A DNA stretch of 64,000 nt from Paenibacillus sp. FSL W8-0426 (GCF_037969725.1 NZ_CP150203.1:4728001-4792000), one strand, 5' to 3'. Counted from the first letter of the stretch, positions 1-8,980 are shown. The notes: generated from the letters alone by a model not told the origin. Numbers and translations are program-made.

Positions 1-1049
1 ACCTCGCCGTCCGCAATCAGCACGTTACCGGTCCCGCCGTTAATCGTAAGATCGCGGTAATCGATAACGCGCGGCACATCGAGAATGACGTTTGCAATCC
101 GCGTGATCCGTACGAGTGGGTCCGAAAAGGCCAGCGTTGCCAGATAAGCGGTAACTCCCGTTTCAATCTGCTCGCGTACTTCGTCCTCCGTGTAGCCCGG
201 CTCGATATCGCAATCGACCGCAATGTTAATCGGCACCTCTACCGCCGCCTGCACGGTAACAATCGGTCCAACCGGGGCCGCTCCCTCTCCGCGCCCATCC
301 TGCGTTGGGTCGATGTACTGTTGAACCGCGTCAACTACGGATTGATCCGGAGCCGTTTTATCTGCGCCGAGCAATACGACTTTGACCGTGCCGGGCCCGG
401 CCCAAATCGGATACACGATCGCGCTGCCTACGCCGGGCACTTCGAGCGCCCATTGGCGGTATTGATTCGCGTTGCCGGACGTGGCTGGCCGCTGTGCCCG
501 TTCGAGGTATCGCGCGTACAAGTCCGCATCCGACTCCGTATCCACCCCGCCGCTAAAATTGACCGCGTTGGTTACCGTGACGATGCCGACTAGGTCGCCC
601 GTCATCGTATTAATCGCGCCGATTCCGACGTTACCCGCTGCGCCGCCTTCTTGCGCTTCCGCGAGTACGGTAGTCGTCGGACCGCCGATCGTTACCGCGC
701 CGAGTGTAACGAAATAGACCGGAGTGTCCCCGCCAGTTGATACGACGGTGCCTGCAGGGATAACGGTACCGGCCGGGCCCGCAAACGTAACCGAACCGCT
801 GGCTTTAAGTGAAGGCTTACGCGTCAATCCGTACTCACTTGCGCGGCGGTCCAGGTACTCGCCCGTTGCCGTATCCGCGAATCCGTAATTAAGCACGTTG
901 TCCAGCTCGGAGTACGCGAGTGATACCTCGATGGCCGCCGGCGACTCCAAATCGTAAGTTACCGAGCCGGGACGATGGTCTACGTCAGGCGGCGAATTGC
1001 CAAGCATCCGCTCTAATACCGCGGCTGACGTTTGATCCTCATACGCCAT
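1..1049 (-). CDS. Baseplate J-like protein (partial, 3' end outside window)
   Basis: Baseplate wedge component of a contractile tail, related to phage Mu/P2 gpJ and PBSX XkdT. The ATG at 1049 follows a GGAGGTGG ribosome binding site and overlaps the end of the DUF2634 gene. The frame stays open to position 1, giving at least 349 residues. The N-terminal part has the pattern RPGSVTYDLESPAAIE and a GEYLDRRASEYGL stretch, typical of baseplate J N-termini, followed by a Gly/Val/Thr-rich beta region and the ESDADLYARYLERA segment. Order after DUF2577 and DUF2634 matches the PBSX tail operon. The carboxy-terminal end is missing only because of the window edge. Confidence 0.9.
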   Translation of the reverse strand, partial: MAYEDQTSAAVLERMLGNSPPDVDHRPGSVTYDLESPAAIEVSLAYSELDNVLNYGFADTATGEYLDRRASEYGLTRKPSLKASGSVTFAGPAGTVIPAGTVVSTGGDTPVYFVTLGAVTIGGPTTTVLAEAQEGGAAGNVGIGAINTMTGDLVGIVTVTNAVNFSGGVDTESDADLYARYLERAQRPATSGNANQYRQWALEVPGVGSAIVYPIWAGPGTVKVVLLGADKTAPDQSVVDAVQQYIDPTQDGRGEGAAPVGPIVTVQAAVEVPINIAVDCDIEPGYTEDEVREQIETGVTAYLATLAFSDPLVRITRIANVILDVPRVIDYRDLTINGGTGNVLIADGE

Positions 1050-1461
1050 CTAGCGCCACCTCCACCGGAATCGTATCGTTGTCAATGTCAACGAAAAAAG
1101 AGACGAACAATTTGTCCGCCTCCCTCGTTAACGTAAAATCACGCACCGCCAAAATGCGGTCGTCGTATATAAGCGCGTCCTCAATGGCACGCGGTATTTC
1201 CGTTTCCAAAAGCTCGGGCGATACGTCCTGTCCGATAAGCGCGTCGATCTCCGAGCCGTAATCGTCGTCATATATCGCAAATCGGTAACGCGCAGTCCGG
1301 ATCGCTTTGTAAATGAACTGCTCAATCGCGTCGATACCGTCAATCATTCCGCCCATTTCGCCTGTTTCAACATTAAGCGCGTACGTTTTGATCGGCTGAA
1401 CGAAATCTTCCGTGGTTACGGCCTCATCTTCAGGAATCACCGCTAAGGGACTAAGCGCCAT
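1039..1461 (-). CDS. DUF2634 (XkdS-like) baseplate protein
   Basis: Protein of 140 residues lying between a DUF2577-like gene and baseplate J, the position of XkdS in PBSX-type tails. The family is a small gp25-like baseplate wedge protein. Visible features are GGMIDGIDAIEQFIYKAI near residue 35, an acidic YDDDYGSEIDALIG stretch near 62, and a C-terminal beta-rich half. Start ATG at 1461 has GGGAGG about eight bases upstream. Its end overlaps the start of baseplate J by 11 bases. Family assignment rests on sequence pattern plus gene order. Confidence 0.85.
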   Translation of the reverse strand: MALSPLAVIPEDEAVTTEDFVQPIKTYALNVETGEMGGMIDGIDAIEQFIYKAIRTARYRFAIYDDDYGSEIDALIGQDVSPELLETEIPRAIEDALIYDDRILAVRDFTLTREADKLFVSFFVDIDNDTIPVEVALDGV

Positions 1462-1798
1462 CGTCTATGCCTCCCCATCGGTCGAATAGTAAATAATCCT
1501 GCCCTGCGTTAAACATGAGAACTATAACGCGGTCGCCCGGCTCTAGCACCGGCTCAAACTCGATCTCCGCGTCCGCCCCGTTGATCTTTACTTTGCGTTT
1601 ATATCCGGCCAAGTGTTCGGGGACTACGATATCCTCGGCCTCCAACTCGAAATTTGCGTTATCGAGTTTTACGCTAATGTCCGGAAGTGGCGCGATGACC
1701 GTGCCGAACTCGACGTCCACGTCCTTGTTGTATCCGAGTTGCCGGACGATATCGCGCAATTTACTTACGCCGCCGCCGTCAATAGTTTCGAGTGCCAT
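1451..1798 (-). CDS. DUF2577 (XkdR-like) tail protein
   Basis: 115-residue beta-rich protein with the ending FNAGQDYLLFDRWGGI, characteristic of DUF2577 proteins of PBSX-like tails. The frame is open further upstream (to 1855), but the ATG at 1798 is chosen because GAAAGGAAAG lies just before it and because the upstream extension is a low-complexity Arg/Lys stretch antisense to the Lys-rich end of the neighbouring gene. Its 3' end overlaps the DUF2634 gene. Confidence 0.85.
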   Translation of the reverse strand: MALETIDGGGVSKLRDIVRQLGYNKDVDVEFGTVIAPLPDISVKLDNANFELEAEDIVVPEHLAGYKRKVKINGADAEIEFEPVLEPGDRVIVLMFNAGQDYLLFDRWGGIDDGA

Positions 1799-1802
1799 CG
1801 CG

Positions 1803-2885
1803 TCACTTTCCTTTCGTCTTTTTCGTATCCTTCTTCGTTTCCTTGTCCTTCGCAACCTTCTTCGATTTCTTCGCGGCCTTCTTCTTTTCCGGCTCCTCTT
1901 CGTATTCCAATTTCGGAAGGTCGTCCGTCTTGGACAGCGTCAGCGTCATCGTGTGGATGCCATCGCTAAACGTATGAGTGTCCGCGTTGACATAAAAGCC
2001 GCCGACCAAGTCCGTCATCGACTCGAAAGCGTAGACCGCTGTGCCTGCGATAACGTCCGTAAGGCCGATCGCGGTTACCGATACGTCCTCCTGAACCGTC
2101 GATAACTCTTTCAGGCGCGTTTTCGCAAGCTGACGAAGCTGGGATGCATTAAGTTTCGAGTCAGCAGATTCAAAGTGTTGCATCATGCCGTATCGTTCGG
2201 CCAGCGCGGTATTCTTCTCGGTTGCGACGATCTGCTTTTCCTCCGACTCTCCGCCGACAACTTTGACCGCCGTACGCAACTCCTCGATTGACCGCGTCCT
2301 GGAAGCGTCGAGAATGTTAACGCCGTCCTCGATCATCCAACGCACTGTGGCGTCTTTCTTTTCGCGCAGGCCGAGCTTGCCGTTCGCCGCGTACACGATA
2401 AACTTGCGCCCGTTTTGCTTGCGCGTCTCCGTAAGCGCCGTGACCATCATGTCCCATAGTGTTTTATTTCGCAGGATCATGCGCGGGATAACATAACCGG
2501 TCGACGCGATGTCTCCGGTCGGGATGCCGAACGACTTACACAACGAGGCGACTATCGCCCCGGCCGTCATCTTGACGAATTTGCGCGTATCTACGTTTTT
2601 CGTGAGATACACGTTTTCGTCGTGGGCGGTAACCGTCGCGTCGCCTGTATCCGTGATGTCGTACGTAAAGATTACGCCACGGAATACGCCCCTGCCGTTA
2701 ACATAGAGGCGCAGCTCCTTGCCGAGCTCAAACGCGACCTCTTGGTCCTCGCCATTTAGCGTATTGGACATCGATAGCGTTAAAGTCCGGTGGGGCTGCG
2801 CCACATCTCCGGCCCATGTCGCGGTCTTGACGAGCGGCTCGACGTAATACTTGCCGTCATATAGAACGCGTATTTGCGTACTCAT
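1803..2885 (-). CDS. Tail hub / late control gpD-like protein (XkdQ-like)
   Basis: 360-residue protein in the position of PBSX XkdQ, between the LysM protein and DUF2577. This family forms the central hub or spike base at the end of the tail tube (T4 gp27-like fold in gpD proteins). Visible features are an N-terminal beta region, the segment GRGVFRGVIFTYD near residue 80, and a C-terminal half with VNADTHTFSDGIHTMTLTL. The last about 25 residues are almost all Lys, Ala, Glu and Thr, a basic low-complexity tail. The ATG overlaps the end of the upstream gene by four bases. Confidence 0.85.
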   Translation of the reverse strand: MSTQIRVLYDGKYYVEPLVKTATWAGDVAQPHRTLTLSMSNTLNGEDQEVAFELGKELRLYVNGRGVFRGVIFTYDITDTGDATVTAHDENVYLTKNVDTRKFVKMTAGAIVASLCKSFGIPTGDIASTGYVIPRMILRNKTLWDMMVTALTETRKQNGRKFIVYAANGKLGLREKKDATVRWMIEDGVNILDASRTRSIEELRTAVKVVGGESEEKQIVATEKNTALAERYGMMQHFESADSKLNASQLRQLAKTRLKELSTVQEDVSVTAIGLTDVIAGTAVYAFESMTDLVGGFYVNADTHTFSDGIHTMTLTLSKTDDLPKLEYEEEPEKKKAAKKSKKVAKDKETKKDTKKTKGK

Positions 2886-3562
2886 TTCGGAATCACCAGC
2901 TTTTGTCCGGGCTTAAGTCGATTGGGATCATTGCCGATAATCGCCTTGTTTTTGGCGTAAATCTCGCGCCACCTATCGCCCTTTCCGTACACTTTCGCCG
3001 CGATCTTAAACAGCGAGTCGCCGGACTTGACGGTATATGACGACGGAATTACGCGATTCGATTCGCGCGCTGGCTCCGTTGTTACCTTCGCTTTGGATAT
3101 ATTCGTTTTGTCTGCGTTCGGGTCCGACTTTTTCGCGGACGGGATGAACGTATACTCCTTGAGCTGCAGCGTGTAATAGACGTCGCCAGGCTCGCCGCCG
3201 CGCTCCTCATACGAAAACGACCGAATCGTGACCGCGATATTGATCGGCGTATTCGTGACGATGAAGCGAACGGGACGGCCCGACTTCTGCCACCGCTCGA
3301 TAGTTTTAACGATAGTCCACGGGTCCTTTAGCGCCTTGTACTGACAGTATGACCGATTATAATCGCGCGGGAAAAACGATTCTACCGAGAACTCCTTTTG
3401 TCGATTGCTGCCGAGGATCGTATACTCTCCGAGATTGGATACGTTAACGTCCTCGTAGCCATACGTTGAGGTCGCGTTAATGGTCTCCGGATTGACCGGA
3501 AGCCACAGGACCTCAGCGTTGTTGTTATATTTGAGCCAAAATTGCGGCTTGCCTCTCGCCAA
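2882..3562 (-). CDS. LysM-domain tail protein (XkdP-like)
   Basis: 226-residue protein with a C-terminal LysM domain (about residues 173-226; motif YTVKSGDSLFKIA, then GDRWREIYAKN and LKPGQKLVIP). The N-terminal part is the tail-specific domain of XkdP/gp53-like proteins that sits between tape measure and hub. The LysM domain is expected to bind peptidoglycan glycan strands during injection or to anchor the baseplate. It lies 20 bases downstream of the tape measure gene and overlaps the hub gene by ATGA. Confidence 0.9.
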   Translation of the reverse strand: MARGKPQFWLKYNNNAEVLWLPVNPETINATSTYGYEDVNVSNLGEYTILGSNRQKEFSVESFFPRDYNRSYCQYKALKDPWTIVKTIERWQKSGRPVRFIVTNTPINIAVTIRSFSYEERGGEPGDVYYTLQLKEYTFIPSAKKSDPNADKTNISKAKVTTEPARESNRVIPSSYTVKSGDSLFKIAAKVYGKGDRWREIYAKNKAIIGNDPNRLKPGQKLVIPK

Positions 3563-3582
3563 TGTTGCCGCCTCCTTTCCGC

Positions 3583-5583
3583 TTACATCGCCAGCCGTAC
3601 GGCCAACGCGTTCGCAATCGCTTCGATGTCGCCGTCACTCCGGACGTTAAACGTATTTCCCGTGATAACTACCGATGGGCTGCCGCCGTTACCTTGACGG
3701 TATGCTCGCGCTTCGGCTGACGTAAGGACCATTTCGCCTTCGTGCAGGCGCGCCGGGTAGTTGTTATACGGAACGTTGTCGAGTCCGCCGGAAAATCCGA
3801 TCGCGTTTGTAAATTTTCCCCACAAGCTGTCAGGTTGCGAGGACGGCCCGATGGTCCCGCCTTCAATCATCGGTTTCCCAGGATTCTCCTTACTCCATTT
3901 GTCGAGATTGTTTTTAAGTTTTTCCGCGTTACTGTATTCCGCGTAGAACTTTTCCATCTCTCGTTTAAACGGGTTCATAAGGTCGACGACGTTGAGATTG
4001 TCCTTGATACCCTGCATAATCCCCGTGACAATCGCGCCACCAATCTTAAGAGCAACCGCTACGATTTGCGGAGTCATGGACTCAGTCACATTGATGACAA
4101 ACCCGACCATTGCCTTTGTGACGGACTCGGTCTTTTGCTTACCGCCGCCTTCCCACCACAAGTTGAATGCCTCACCGATTTTACCGAAGGTGAATTGAAT
4201 CTTGCTCTCAAGATCGGGCAGGTTTTTAAATTCAGGGTTGTTGATGAAGTTATCTTCAACGTACTTGGTCGCTGTGCTTACCATGTTCTCGACGGCCGCG
4301 GTGATCTGCGGAGTCCATTCGGCAACCATTTTCGCAGCTTTACCCGCCAATCTCCGGATAACAGGCATCAACGGAGTCAACGCAGATATCTGCAACGTTT
4401 CGACCGCGCCACGGAACTGCTCAACCGCACCGGCTGCGCTGTTCATCTTCTCTTCTGCGACTTGGAGCGCGGTGACTTTGCCCATCTCGTCGTAAAACTT
4501 CTGAACACCTTCCGCGCCTTCTTTGAACAAGATGTTACCCGCGCGAATAGCGTCGGAGCCGAATAGTTGGTACATGTAGTACTGACGTTGTTCACCGGTT
4601 AAGTCTTTAAATCGGTCTTGCAATATTCCGGCGACCTCAGTAAGCTTTTTAATTTCGCCACGTTCATCATAAAAGGCTGAATGGATAAGATTGTTCGCCA
4701 TAAGAAACTTTTGTGTTTCTTTTGCGGCCTTGCTTGATCCAACTTTCAGCCCTTTAAGGCCGGCGACGTATTTCTCAACATCACTAGTTACTTGCTCCAG
4801 CGACGTACCGGTTGATTTGATGCCTTTGCTTGCGAGAAATTCGAGTGACGCATTTGTGTCAACTGTTAACAAGTTGAACTCTTCGAACAATGCGTAGGCT
4901 TTATCCGTCATCGGGACCAGGTTGGCAAGCATTGTTTTAAGCGAAGTACCTGCGTCGGAACCTTTAAGGCCGTTATTCGCGAACAAACCGAGTGCTGTGT
5001 TCGTATCTTTAAAAGTCATGCCTACGCCGGCCGCAACCGCAGATACGGCTGAAAGGGAATACCGCAACTCCTGTACGCTAGTAGCGGAAGCATTCGCAGT
5101 TCCCGCAAGTATATCCGAAGCCTCTGCCGCGGTCATATTATCCTTGCTGTACGCGTTAAGCGCAGTCGACATGATTTCGGCGGCATCCGCGAGTTCAAGC
5201 GATCCGGCTGTCGCCAGGTTGAGCGCAGCATTAAGACCGCCGTTTTCGACTTGATCAACGGTAAGGCCGGATTTTAGCAACTCCTCCATACCCTGCGCAG
5301 CCTCTAGCGCAGAGTATTTCGTCAGTGCGCCTTGTTCGAGTGCCAACGCATTAAGGCGCCCCATCTCGTCGGCAGACGCGCCAGTTAACGCCTTGATCGT
5401 CTGCATCTGCGATTCGAAATCCATCGCTTTTTTGATACTATCGCCGACAACCGCAAATGTGCCCGCAACGGCTCCGATTCCTGCCGCGGCGACTCCGAAT
5501 TTCATAATGCTTGACGTCATGCTGCGCAAAGGCCGCGTAGCTTGGTCAATAATCCGTAACGTACCCGTTATGTCAAACGACAT
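3583..5583 (-). CDS. Tail tape measure protein (TP901-type core)
   Basis: 666-residue tape measure protein. The N-terminus has a hydrophobic Ala/Gly/Val segment around residues 28-48, then the TP901-type core beginning near AMDFESQMQTIKALTG, and a long helical region. A second hydrophobic stretch (about residues 500-520) includes VALKIGGAIVTGIMQGI. The C-terminus ends in a beta-rich segment with NTFNVRSDGDIEAIANALA. The length predicts a short contractile tail, about 100 nm if the usual 1.5 angstrom per residue holds. It directly follows the frameshifted tail chaperone, as in most phages. Confidence 0.9.
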   Translation of the reverse strand: MSFDITGTLRIIDQATRPLRSMTSSIMKFGVAAAGIGAVAGTFAVVGDSIKKAMDFESQMQTIKALTGASADEMGRLNALALEQGALTKYSALEAAQGMEELLKSGLTVDQVENGGLNAALNLATAGSLELADAAEIMSTALNAYSKDNMTAAEASDILAGTANASATSVQELRYSLSAVSAVAAGVGMTFKDTNTALGLFANNGLKGSDAGTSLKTMLANLVPMTDKAYALFEEFNLLTVDTNASLEFLASKGIKSTGTSLEQVTSDVEKYVAGLKGLKVGSSKAAKETQKFLMANNLIHSAFYDERGEIKKLTEVAGILQDRFKDLTGEQRQYYMYQLFGSDAIRAGNILFKEGAEGVQKFYDEMGKVTALQVAEEKMNSAAGAVEQFRGAVETLQISALTPLMPVIRRLAGKAAKMVAEWTPQITAAVENMVSTATKYVEDNFINNPEFKNLPDLESKIQFTFGKIGEAFNLWWEGGGKQKTESVTKAMVGFVINVTESMTPQIVAVALKIGGAIVTGIMQGIKDNLNVVDLMNPFKREMEKFYAEYSNAEKLKNNLDKWSKENPGKPMIEGGTIGPSSQPDSLWGKFTNAIGFSGGLDNVPYNNYPARLHEGEMVLTSAEARAYRQGNGGSPSVVITGNTFNVRSDGDIEAIANALAVRLAM

Positions 5584-5778
5584 CTATCGCGACCTCCCTT
5601 GTTGTTGTTTTAGCGCAGCCTTACGCCGTTCGCGCTCCTCATCCTCAAGCACGATAAGGTCGGACGCGTACATCATGGCGCGCTGGCTGCCTGTCTTTCC
5701 GTAAACCTCATCGGGCGGTATGTGGTGGCGTTGATAAACGATGTGTAGCAAATACGCCTCTCCGCCCGCCCGAATTAG
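5584..5778 (-). CDS. Frameshift extension of tail assembly chaperone
   Basis: Reading frame -1 relative to the upstream chaperone continues past its stop for 64 codons and ends with TAG at 5584, immediately before the tape measure ATG. It encodes IRAGGEAYLLHIVYQRH, then PPDEVYGKTGSQRAMMYASD and a charged coiled end. It has no credible start or ribosome binding site of its own. Together with the slippery heptamer at 5778-5784 it forms the long chaperone form (about 187 residues), equivalent to lambda gpGT. Confidence 0.85.
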   Translation of the reverse strand, partial: LIRAGGEAYLLHIVYQRHHIPPDEVYGKTGSQRAMMYASDLIVLEDEERERRKAALKQQQGRSR

Positions 5779-6146
5779 TTTTTTGCGTCTTCGACCGCTT
5801 CGTCGCTAACGCCGAGGTCGGACATCTTCGTAAGTTCGTCTACGAGCAATTTGACCTCTCCAGGAAGTAGCGCCTTGCCTACGCAATCAAGTTCGTCAGT
5901 CGCACCATAATGCGCCTTGAGCGCTTTGTTGTTAAAGTCCGGGTCCACGCAAGCAGCCGAGATGAGCGCATAGCTAAGTTGCGTCATATCAATATTCCCC
6001 TTGCCAGTCGTAGCGCGCAGATTCGCCCGCTGTACATCAGCGTTCGTCAGCGTTTTTAGCGTGAAATGCGTTTTCAGCCGCGGAATGTACACCTCTTTGG
6101 TAACGTCCAAACTTGCGCCCAAAAGCGCCTCTAATCCTTTCGCCAT
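5775..6146 (-). CDS. Tail assembly chaperone (XkdN-like), short form
   Basis: 123-residue protein directly upstream of the tape measure gene, the classical place for the tail assembly chaperone that coats the tape measure protein during tail polymerisation. The sequence (EVYIPRLKTHFTLKTLTNAD near residue 18, acidic C-terminus) fits XkdN-like chaperones. The stop codon is immediately preceded by A-AAA-AAC, a canonical -1 slippery heptamer, and the -1 frame runs on to the tape measure start, so a minor longer product is expected. Confidence 0.85.
   Translation of the reverse strand: MAKGLEALLGASLDVTKEVYIPRLKTHFTLKTLTNADVQRANLRATTGKGNIDMTQLSYALISAACVDPDFNNKALKAHYGATDELDCVGKALLPGEVKLLVDELTKMSDLGVSDEAVEDAKN
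5778..5784 (-). other. Programmed -1 ribosomal frameshift site
   Basis: On the minus strand the sequence is AAAAAAC in the phase A-AAA-AAC directly before the TAA stop of the chaperone short form. This matches the X-XXY-YYZ rule. The continuing frame encodes a plausible conserved extension ending at the next gene. Frameshifting in tail chaperone genes is conserved across tailed phages; efficiency cannot be read from sequence. Confidence 0.85.
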
Positions 6147-6175
6147 CTATGCCAACCTCCGTTATTTTCGTAATT

Positions 6176-6202
6176 AAAAACGGGCCGCCCGTAGGTAGCC
6201 CG
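6176..6202 (-). terminator. Intrinsic terminator or attenuator after tail tube gene
   Basis: A GC-rich hairpin built from GGGCTACC and GGGCGGCCC arms is followed on the minus strand by TTTTT. It sits between the tail tube and chaperone genes and probably reduces transcription into the tape measure region, giving excess tube and sheath over chaperone. Confidence 0.75.
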
Positions 6203-6224
6203 TTAAGTCTTGCGTATTGCGGTA

Positions 6225-6668
6225 TTAAGCTGTCGCGCGGATAGATTCGAGGATTTCATAGCCGGAGAATACAAACGTGTATTCCTGTTCGACAATCGAT
6301 CCGACCTCGAAGTTGATGACCGGAATCCGGTCGAATGTCACGTTTTTCAGGCGCACACGATACGCGCCAAACGATTCGGGGTCGTCGAGTTTAACGACAA
6401 GCTCCGTTACGTACGGCGAGCTCACATCGTCAGTGACTTGCGCCATCTTCTCGATCCACTCGGAGGTAACGAGGTATCCGTTAATCGATCCGCTACCCTT
6501 GAGCGTGGTCGTTTTATTGCCGAGCCAGCGCGTGCCGGCGAGTTTGATCTCTTCCATGCCGATTTCGATATTGGCCTCAACGCTCGTGACGTTGCTCAAC
6601 CAGTTACCGTCCTCGTCGAATAGTTGACCGTAGTTACCGTTAATAACGCGTTTAGCGTCCAAAGTCAT
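6225..6668 (-). CDS. Tail tube protein (XkdM-like)
   Basis: 147-residue protein starting with NGNYGQLFDEDGNWLSNV after the first residues, which is the recognisable N-terminus of XkdM-type tail tube proteins of Firmicute myophages. It forms the inner tube through which DNA passes. It follows the sheath gene and precedes a terminator and the chaperone. No unusual features. Confidence 0.9.
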   Translation of the reverse strand: MTLDAKRVINGNYGQLFDEDGNWLSNVTSVEANIEIGMEEIKLAGTRWLGNKTTTLKGSGSINGYLVTSEWIEKMAQVTDDVSSPYVTELVVKLDDPESFGAYRVRLKNVTFDRIPVINFEVGSIVEQEYTFVFSGYEILESIRATA

Positions 6669-6684
6669 TTAATCACCGCCTCGC

Positions 6685-7725
6685 TTAGTCGATATTTACC
6701 GTTACAAAAATGCGCTCCATCGTATCGGTTTCCGTGTACGAGATGAGCAAAAACACCTTGTCGCCCGTACTCGGACGCTGCGGATCGAGCATTACGACGG
6801 GTTGCGTAAGAACAGCCGCGCCCAATCCTTCCAGGTACGCTTTGACCGCGACGATGAGCGTTGCCTGACCGTCCGCATTGTTCGGCAGCTTCCCGATATA
6901 ACTGTTCGTTGCCGTGCGCGATACGTCCGCCGTAATCGCTTGCTGCGTGCGAATCGACTTGATTTTAAGGCCGCTCGTCGTGATGCCCTGCTCGATCTTG
7001 ACTTTCTCGCCGTCGTTAGTAAACACCAGCGAACCCGCCGCCAATGCCGCAACGGTCTGCGAATTGGTCAAGCGCTTTGTCACGTCCTCAAGCGGAAGCT
7101 GATCGTAGGTAATCGACTCGCTAATCGGAGTTCCGGCGATATCCCCTGCGATGTATGGCGCGTACTCAGAAGACGTATACGTGACGCCATTTACGATGCC
7201 GCCGCTGATGACGTTAACGATGTAGTCGTCCTTATTGAGCGTGGAGCGCGCGTTGCCAAGCGCAGGGTCAGCGTCAGTTGCCGCGTCGCCGCCAATAACA
7301 ACGATGAAGTCCTTGCCATCCTCGCGATTTTGCGCCACCCACGTTTTGGTCGCGGCTTGTTGCTCGACGTTATACTCGCCATCGAAGACGAACACGTTAA
7401 ACGGACGAGCGTCGAAAGCCTCGCGCATATCAACGTAGTCGTCTGCAACAGGTGTAGCCGGCATCGTATAGACGAGTACCTCTTTAGCGCCGCCCGACAA
7501 CGCAAGCAAGATCGACCGGATATTTGCGGAGCCGAACAGTCCGACCGCATCGGCCTCGTTTTCGACCGTGTAAAACGACTTTTCGACCGCTGTGCCATCG
7601 TAGGCAAGCAACGGAATTGCGACAGTCCCGCGTGCGCCTCCGCTAATCTGAGCGGCTGCTGCGCGTACAAATCGCATGTAAATGCCGGGACGTGTCGGTA
7701 GACTCGTTGGGTCCCAAGTTGCCAT
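6685..7725 (-). CDS. Tail sheath protein (XkdK-like)
   Basis: 346-residue contractile sheath subunit. The N-terminus (PTSLPTRPGIYMRF, then GGARGTVAIPLLA) is the typical sheath start, where a proline-rich strand precedes the first beta-alpha domain. The C-terminal domain ends in RIFVTVNID, a strand that joins the neighbouring subunit in sheath handshakes. Its length (346) is on the short side, like XkdK. It identifies the virion as a myovirus. Confidence 0.93.
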   Translation of the reverse strand: MATWDPTSLPTRPGIYMRFVRAAAAQISGGARGTVAIPLLAYDGTAVEKSFYTVENEADAVGLFGSANIRSILLALSGGAKEVLVYTMPATPVADDYVDMREAFDARPFNVFVFDGEYNVEQQAATKTWVAQNREDGKDFIVVIGGDAATDADPALGNARSTLNKDDYIVNVISGGIVNGVTYTSSEYAPYIAGDIAGTPISESITYDQLPLEDVTKRLTNSQTVAALAAGSLVFTNDGEKVKIEQGITTSGLKIKSIRTQQAITADVSRTATNSYIGKLPNNADGQATLIVAVKAYLEGLGAAVLTQPVVMLDPQRPSTGDKVFLLISYTETDTMERIFVTVNID

Positions 7726-7737
7726 TTTTCGTCCTCC

Positions 7738-8190
7738 TTATGTGAATCGTGAATTAACGCTATTGATGAGCGGATATGTTGGTTGCGGACGGGACCGACG
7801 CGATGTCACACGCAGGATGCCCGGCGTAACATAGTCCGCGTTTGTCGTCGATGCTTTGTCCGTACTGGATTTCGTCGGCATAGCGTAAGTAAAGCTGTCA
7901 AGGCGCGAATCGGACGATGCGATCCGTTGCTCGTCGTATAGCGCATTGCTCAGCGCGTCCATTACGGGAAACGCATCCTGCGGCTTTGCGCTGTAATATA
8001 GCACCTGATAATCGCGATCCATTCGGTAGTGGTACAGCGTCTCCGTTGCTGGCGTTTGCGTCAAAAAGCGCACAACAAAAAGCCCCGCGCTTGGTTGCAA
8101 CGGGACTGTCTGTTTTTCTACGCGAGCGGCTGGAATGACGGATTTGATGAACGCTTCGATCGCCAGGATTTCCGTGGTGATGTCCGCCAT
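7738..8190 (-). CDS. Tail terminator-like protein (XkdJ-position)
   Basis: 150-residue protein between the gp10-like protein and the sheath. Position and size match the DUF6838/XkdJ-type tail terminator that caps the tail tube. The pattern ILAIEAFIKSVIPAA, then LYHYRMDRDYQVLYYSA, is compatible with this fold. Start and stop overlap with the upstream gene. Assignment depends mainly on synteny. Confidence 0.7.
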   Translation of the reverse strand: MADITTEILAIEAFIKSVIPAARVEKQTVPLQPSAGLFVVRFLTQTPATETLYHYRMDRDYQVLYYSAKPQDAFPVMDALSNALYDEQRIASSDSRLDSFTYAMPTKSSTDKASTTNADYVTPGILRVTSRRSRPQPTYPLINSVNSRFT

Positions 8191-8663
8191 TACACCCGCC
8201 TCCGTTTCAGCGCGGCCTTTATTTCGCCTTCAATCAAGCGGGCCCACTCCGCCTCGTTCATCTCCGCAGGCACTTCGAGATACCTCGGGATCGTGCCGGG
8301 CGTCGTCGGATTCTTGAACGAGTCACCATATTTTTGCGGATATTCATCGTGCAGGTATGACGCGTAATCAAATCGTCGACCCCCGCGAACCGTGATGACG
8401 CTCGCGCTAATCTCTCCGGACCATTTACCGTTTTGCTGCGATACCTCGGTCGTGATGCTCCGCCGGAGGTCGCCCGTCTTTAATGGCGCAAGGTCCGTGG
8501 ATTCTCGTTTCCACTCGTCCATAACGTCGTGTACGCCAGTCCGGGTGCCCTCGTCGAGCGCGTCGTTCAGGCGGGACCGGTACGATTTGAAAAACCTTCC
8601 GATCAGGCGCCGGATAAAGCCTTCGCCACCTCCGAAGTCGAAATCTAAGCGGCTACTCGCCAT
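8190..8663 (-). CDS. HK97 gp10-like head-tail joining protein (XkdI-like)
   Basis: 157-residue protein with the gp10-like signature APLKTGDLRRSI around residue 60 and a C-terminal helix. This family completes the head-tail joint. The ATG at 8663 follows ACGGAGGTG and overlaps the stop of the preceding gene; an in-frame upstream extension to 8711 is rejected because it has no ribosome binding site and lies in the previous gene. Confidence 0.8.
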   Translation of the reverse strand: MASSRLDFDFGGGEGFIRRLIGRFFKSYRSRLNDALDEGTRTGVHDVMDEWKRESTDLAPLKTGDLRRSITTEVSQQNGKWSGEISASVITVRGGRRFDYASYLHDEYPQKYGDSFKNPTTPGTIPRYLEVPAEMNEAEWARLIEGEIKAALKRRRV

Positions 8664-8980
8664 CAGACGTTCACCTCCGTTATTACGGCGCGGCCGCTCA
8701 GCATACGACATGGCTTAATCGCTATCGGCTTCCGTTCGATCCGCACACCCAATTCGTTTTCATACGTTATCGTGTCGTCGTAACTGATGTCCGGCAGCTT
8801 ATCAAGTAATATCGTCATGCTGGATACGGCCTCCTCTCCGTAAGAGTTAACGACGGTCTTCGTCTCCTCGGTAACGCGCGCTTTGTACTCGACAATAGCG
8901 CCTTCCGTTACGTCGCCCCATCCGTCGCTTGTGCCCGCTTTGGTAACGGTGATTCGCTGCTTCATCGCAACTAACGGCAT
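8663..8980 (-). CDS. Head-tail connector protein (XkdH-like)
   Basis: 105-residue beta-rich protein in the connector gene group between the adaptor and the gp10-like protein. The size, the KARVTEETKTVVNSYGEE segment and the position match the XkdH/YqbH type of head closure proteins. The start at 8980 overlaps the previous stop. The exact family is inferred from order. Confidence 0.7.
   Translation of the reverse strand: MPLVAMKQRITVTKAGTSDGWGDVTEGAIVEYKARVTEETKTVVNSYGEEAVSSMTILLDKLPDISYDDTITYENELGVRIERKPIAIKPCRMLSGRAVITEVNV

Noticed and set aside
6802..7701. Large plus-strand open frames opposite sheath, tape measure and capsid genes
   Set aside because: They are antisense shadows of well-supported minus-strand genes, with Arg/Val-rich composition caused by codon bias and no ribosome binding sites.
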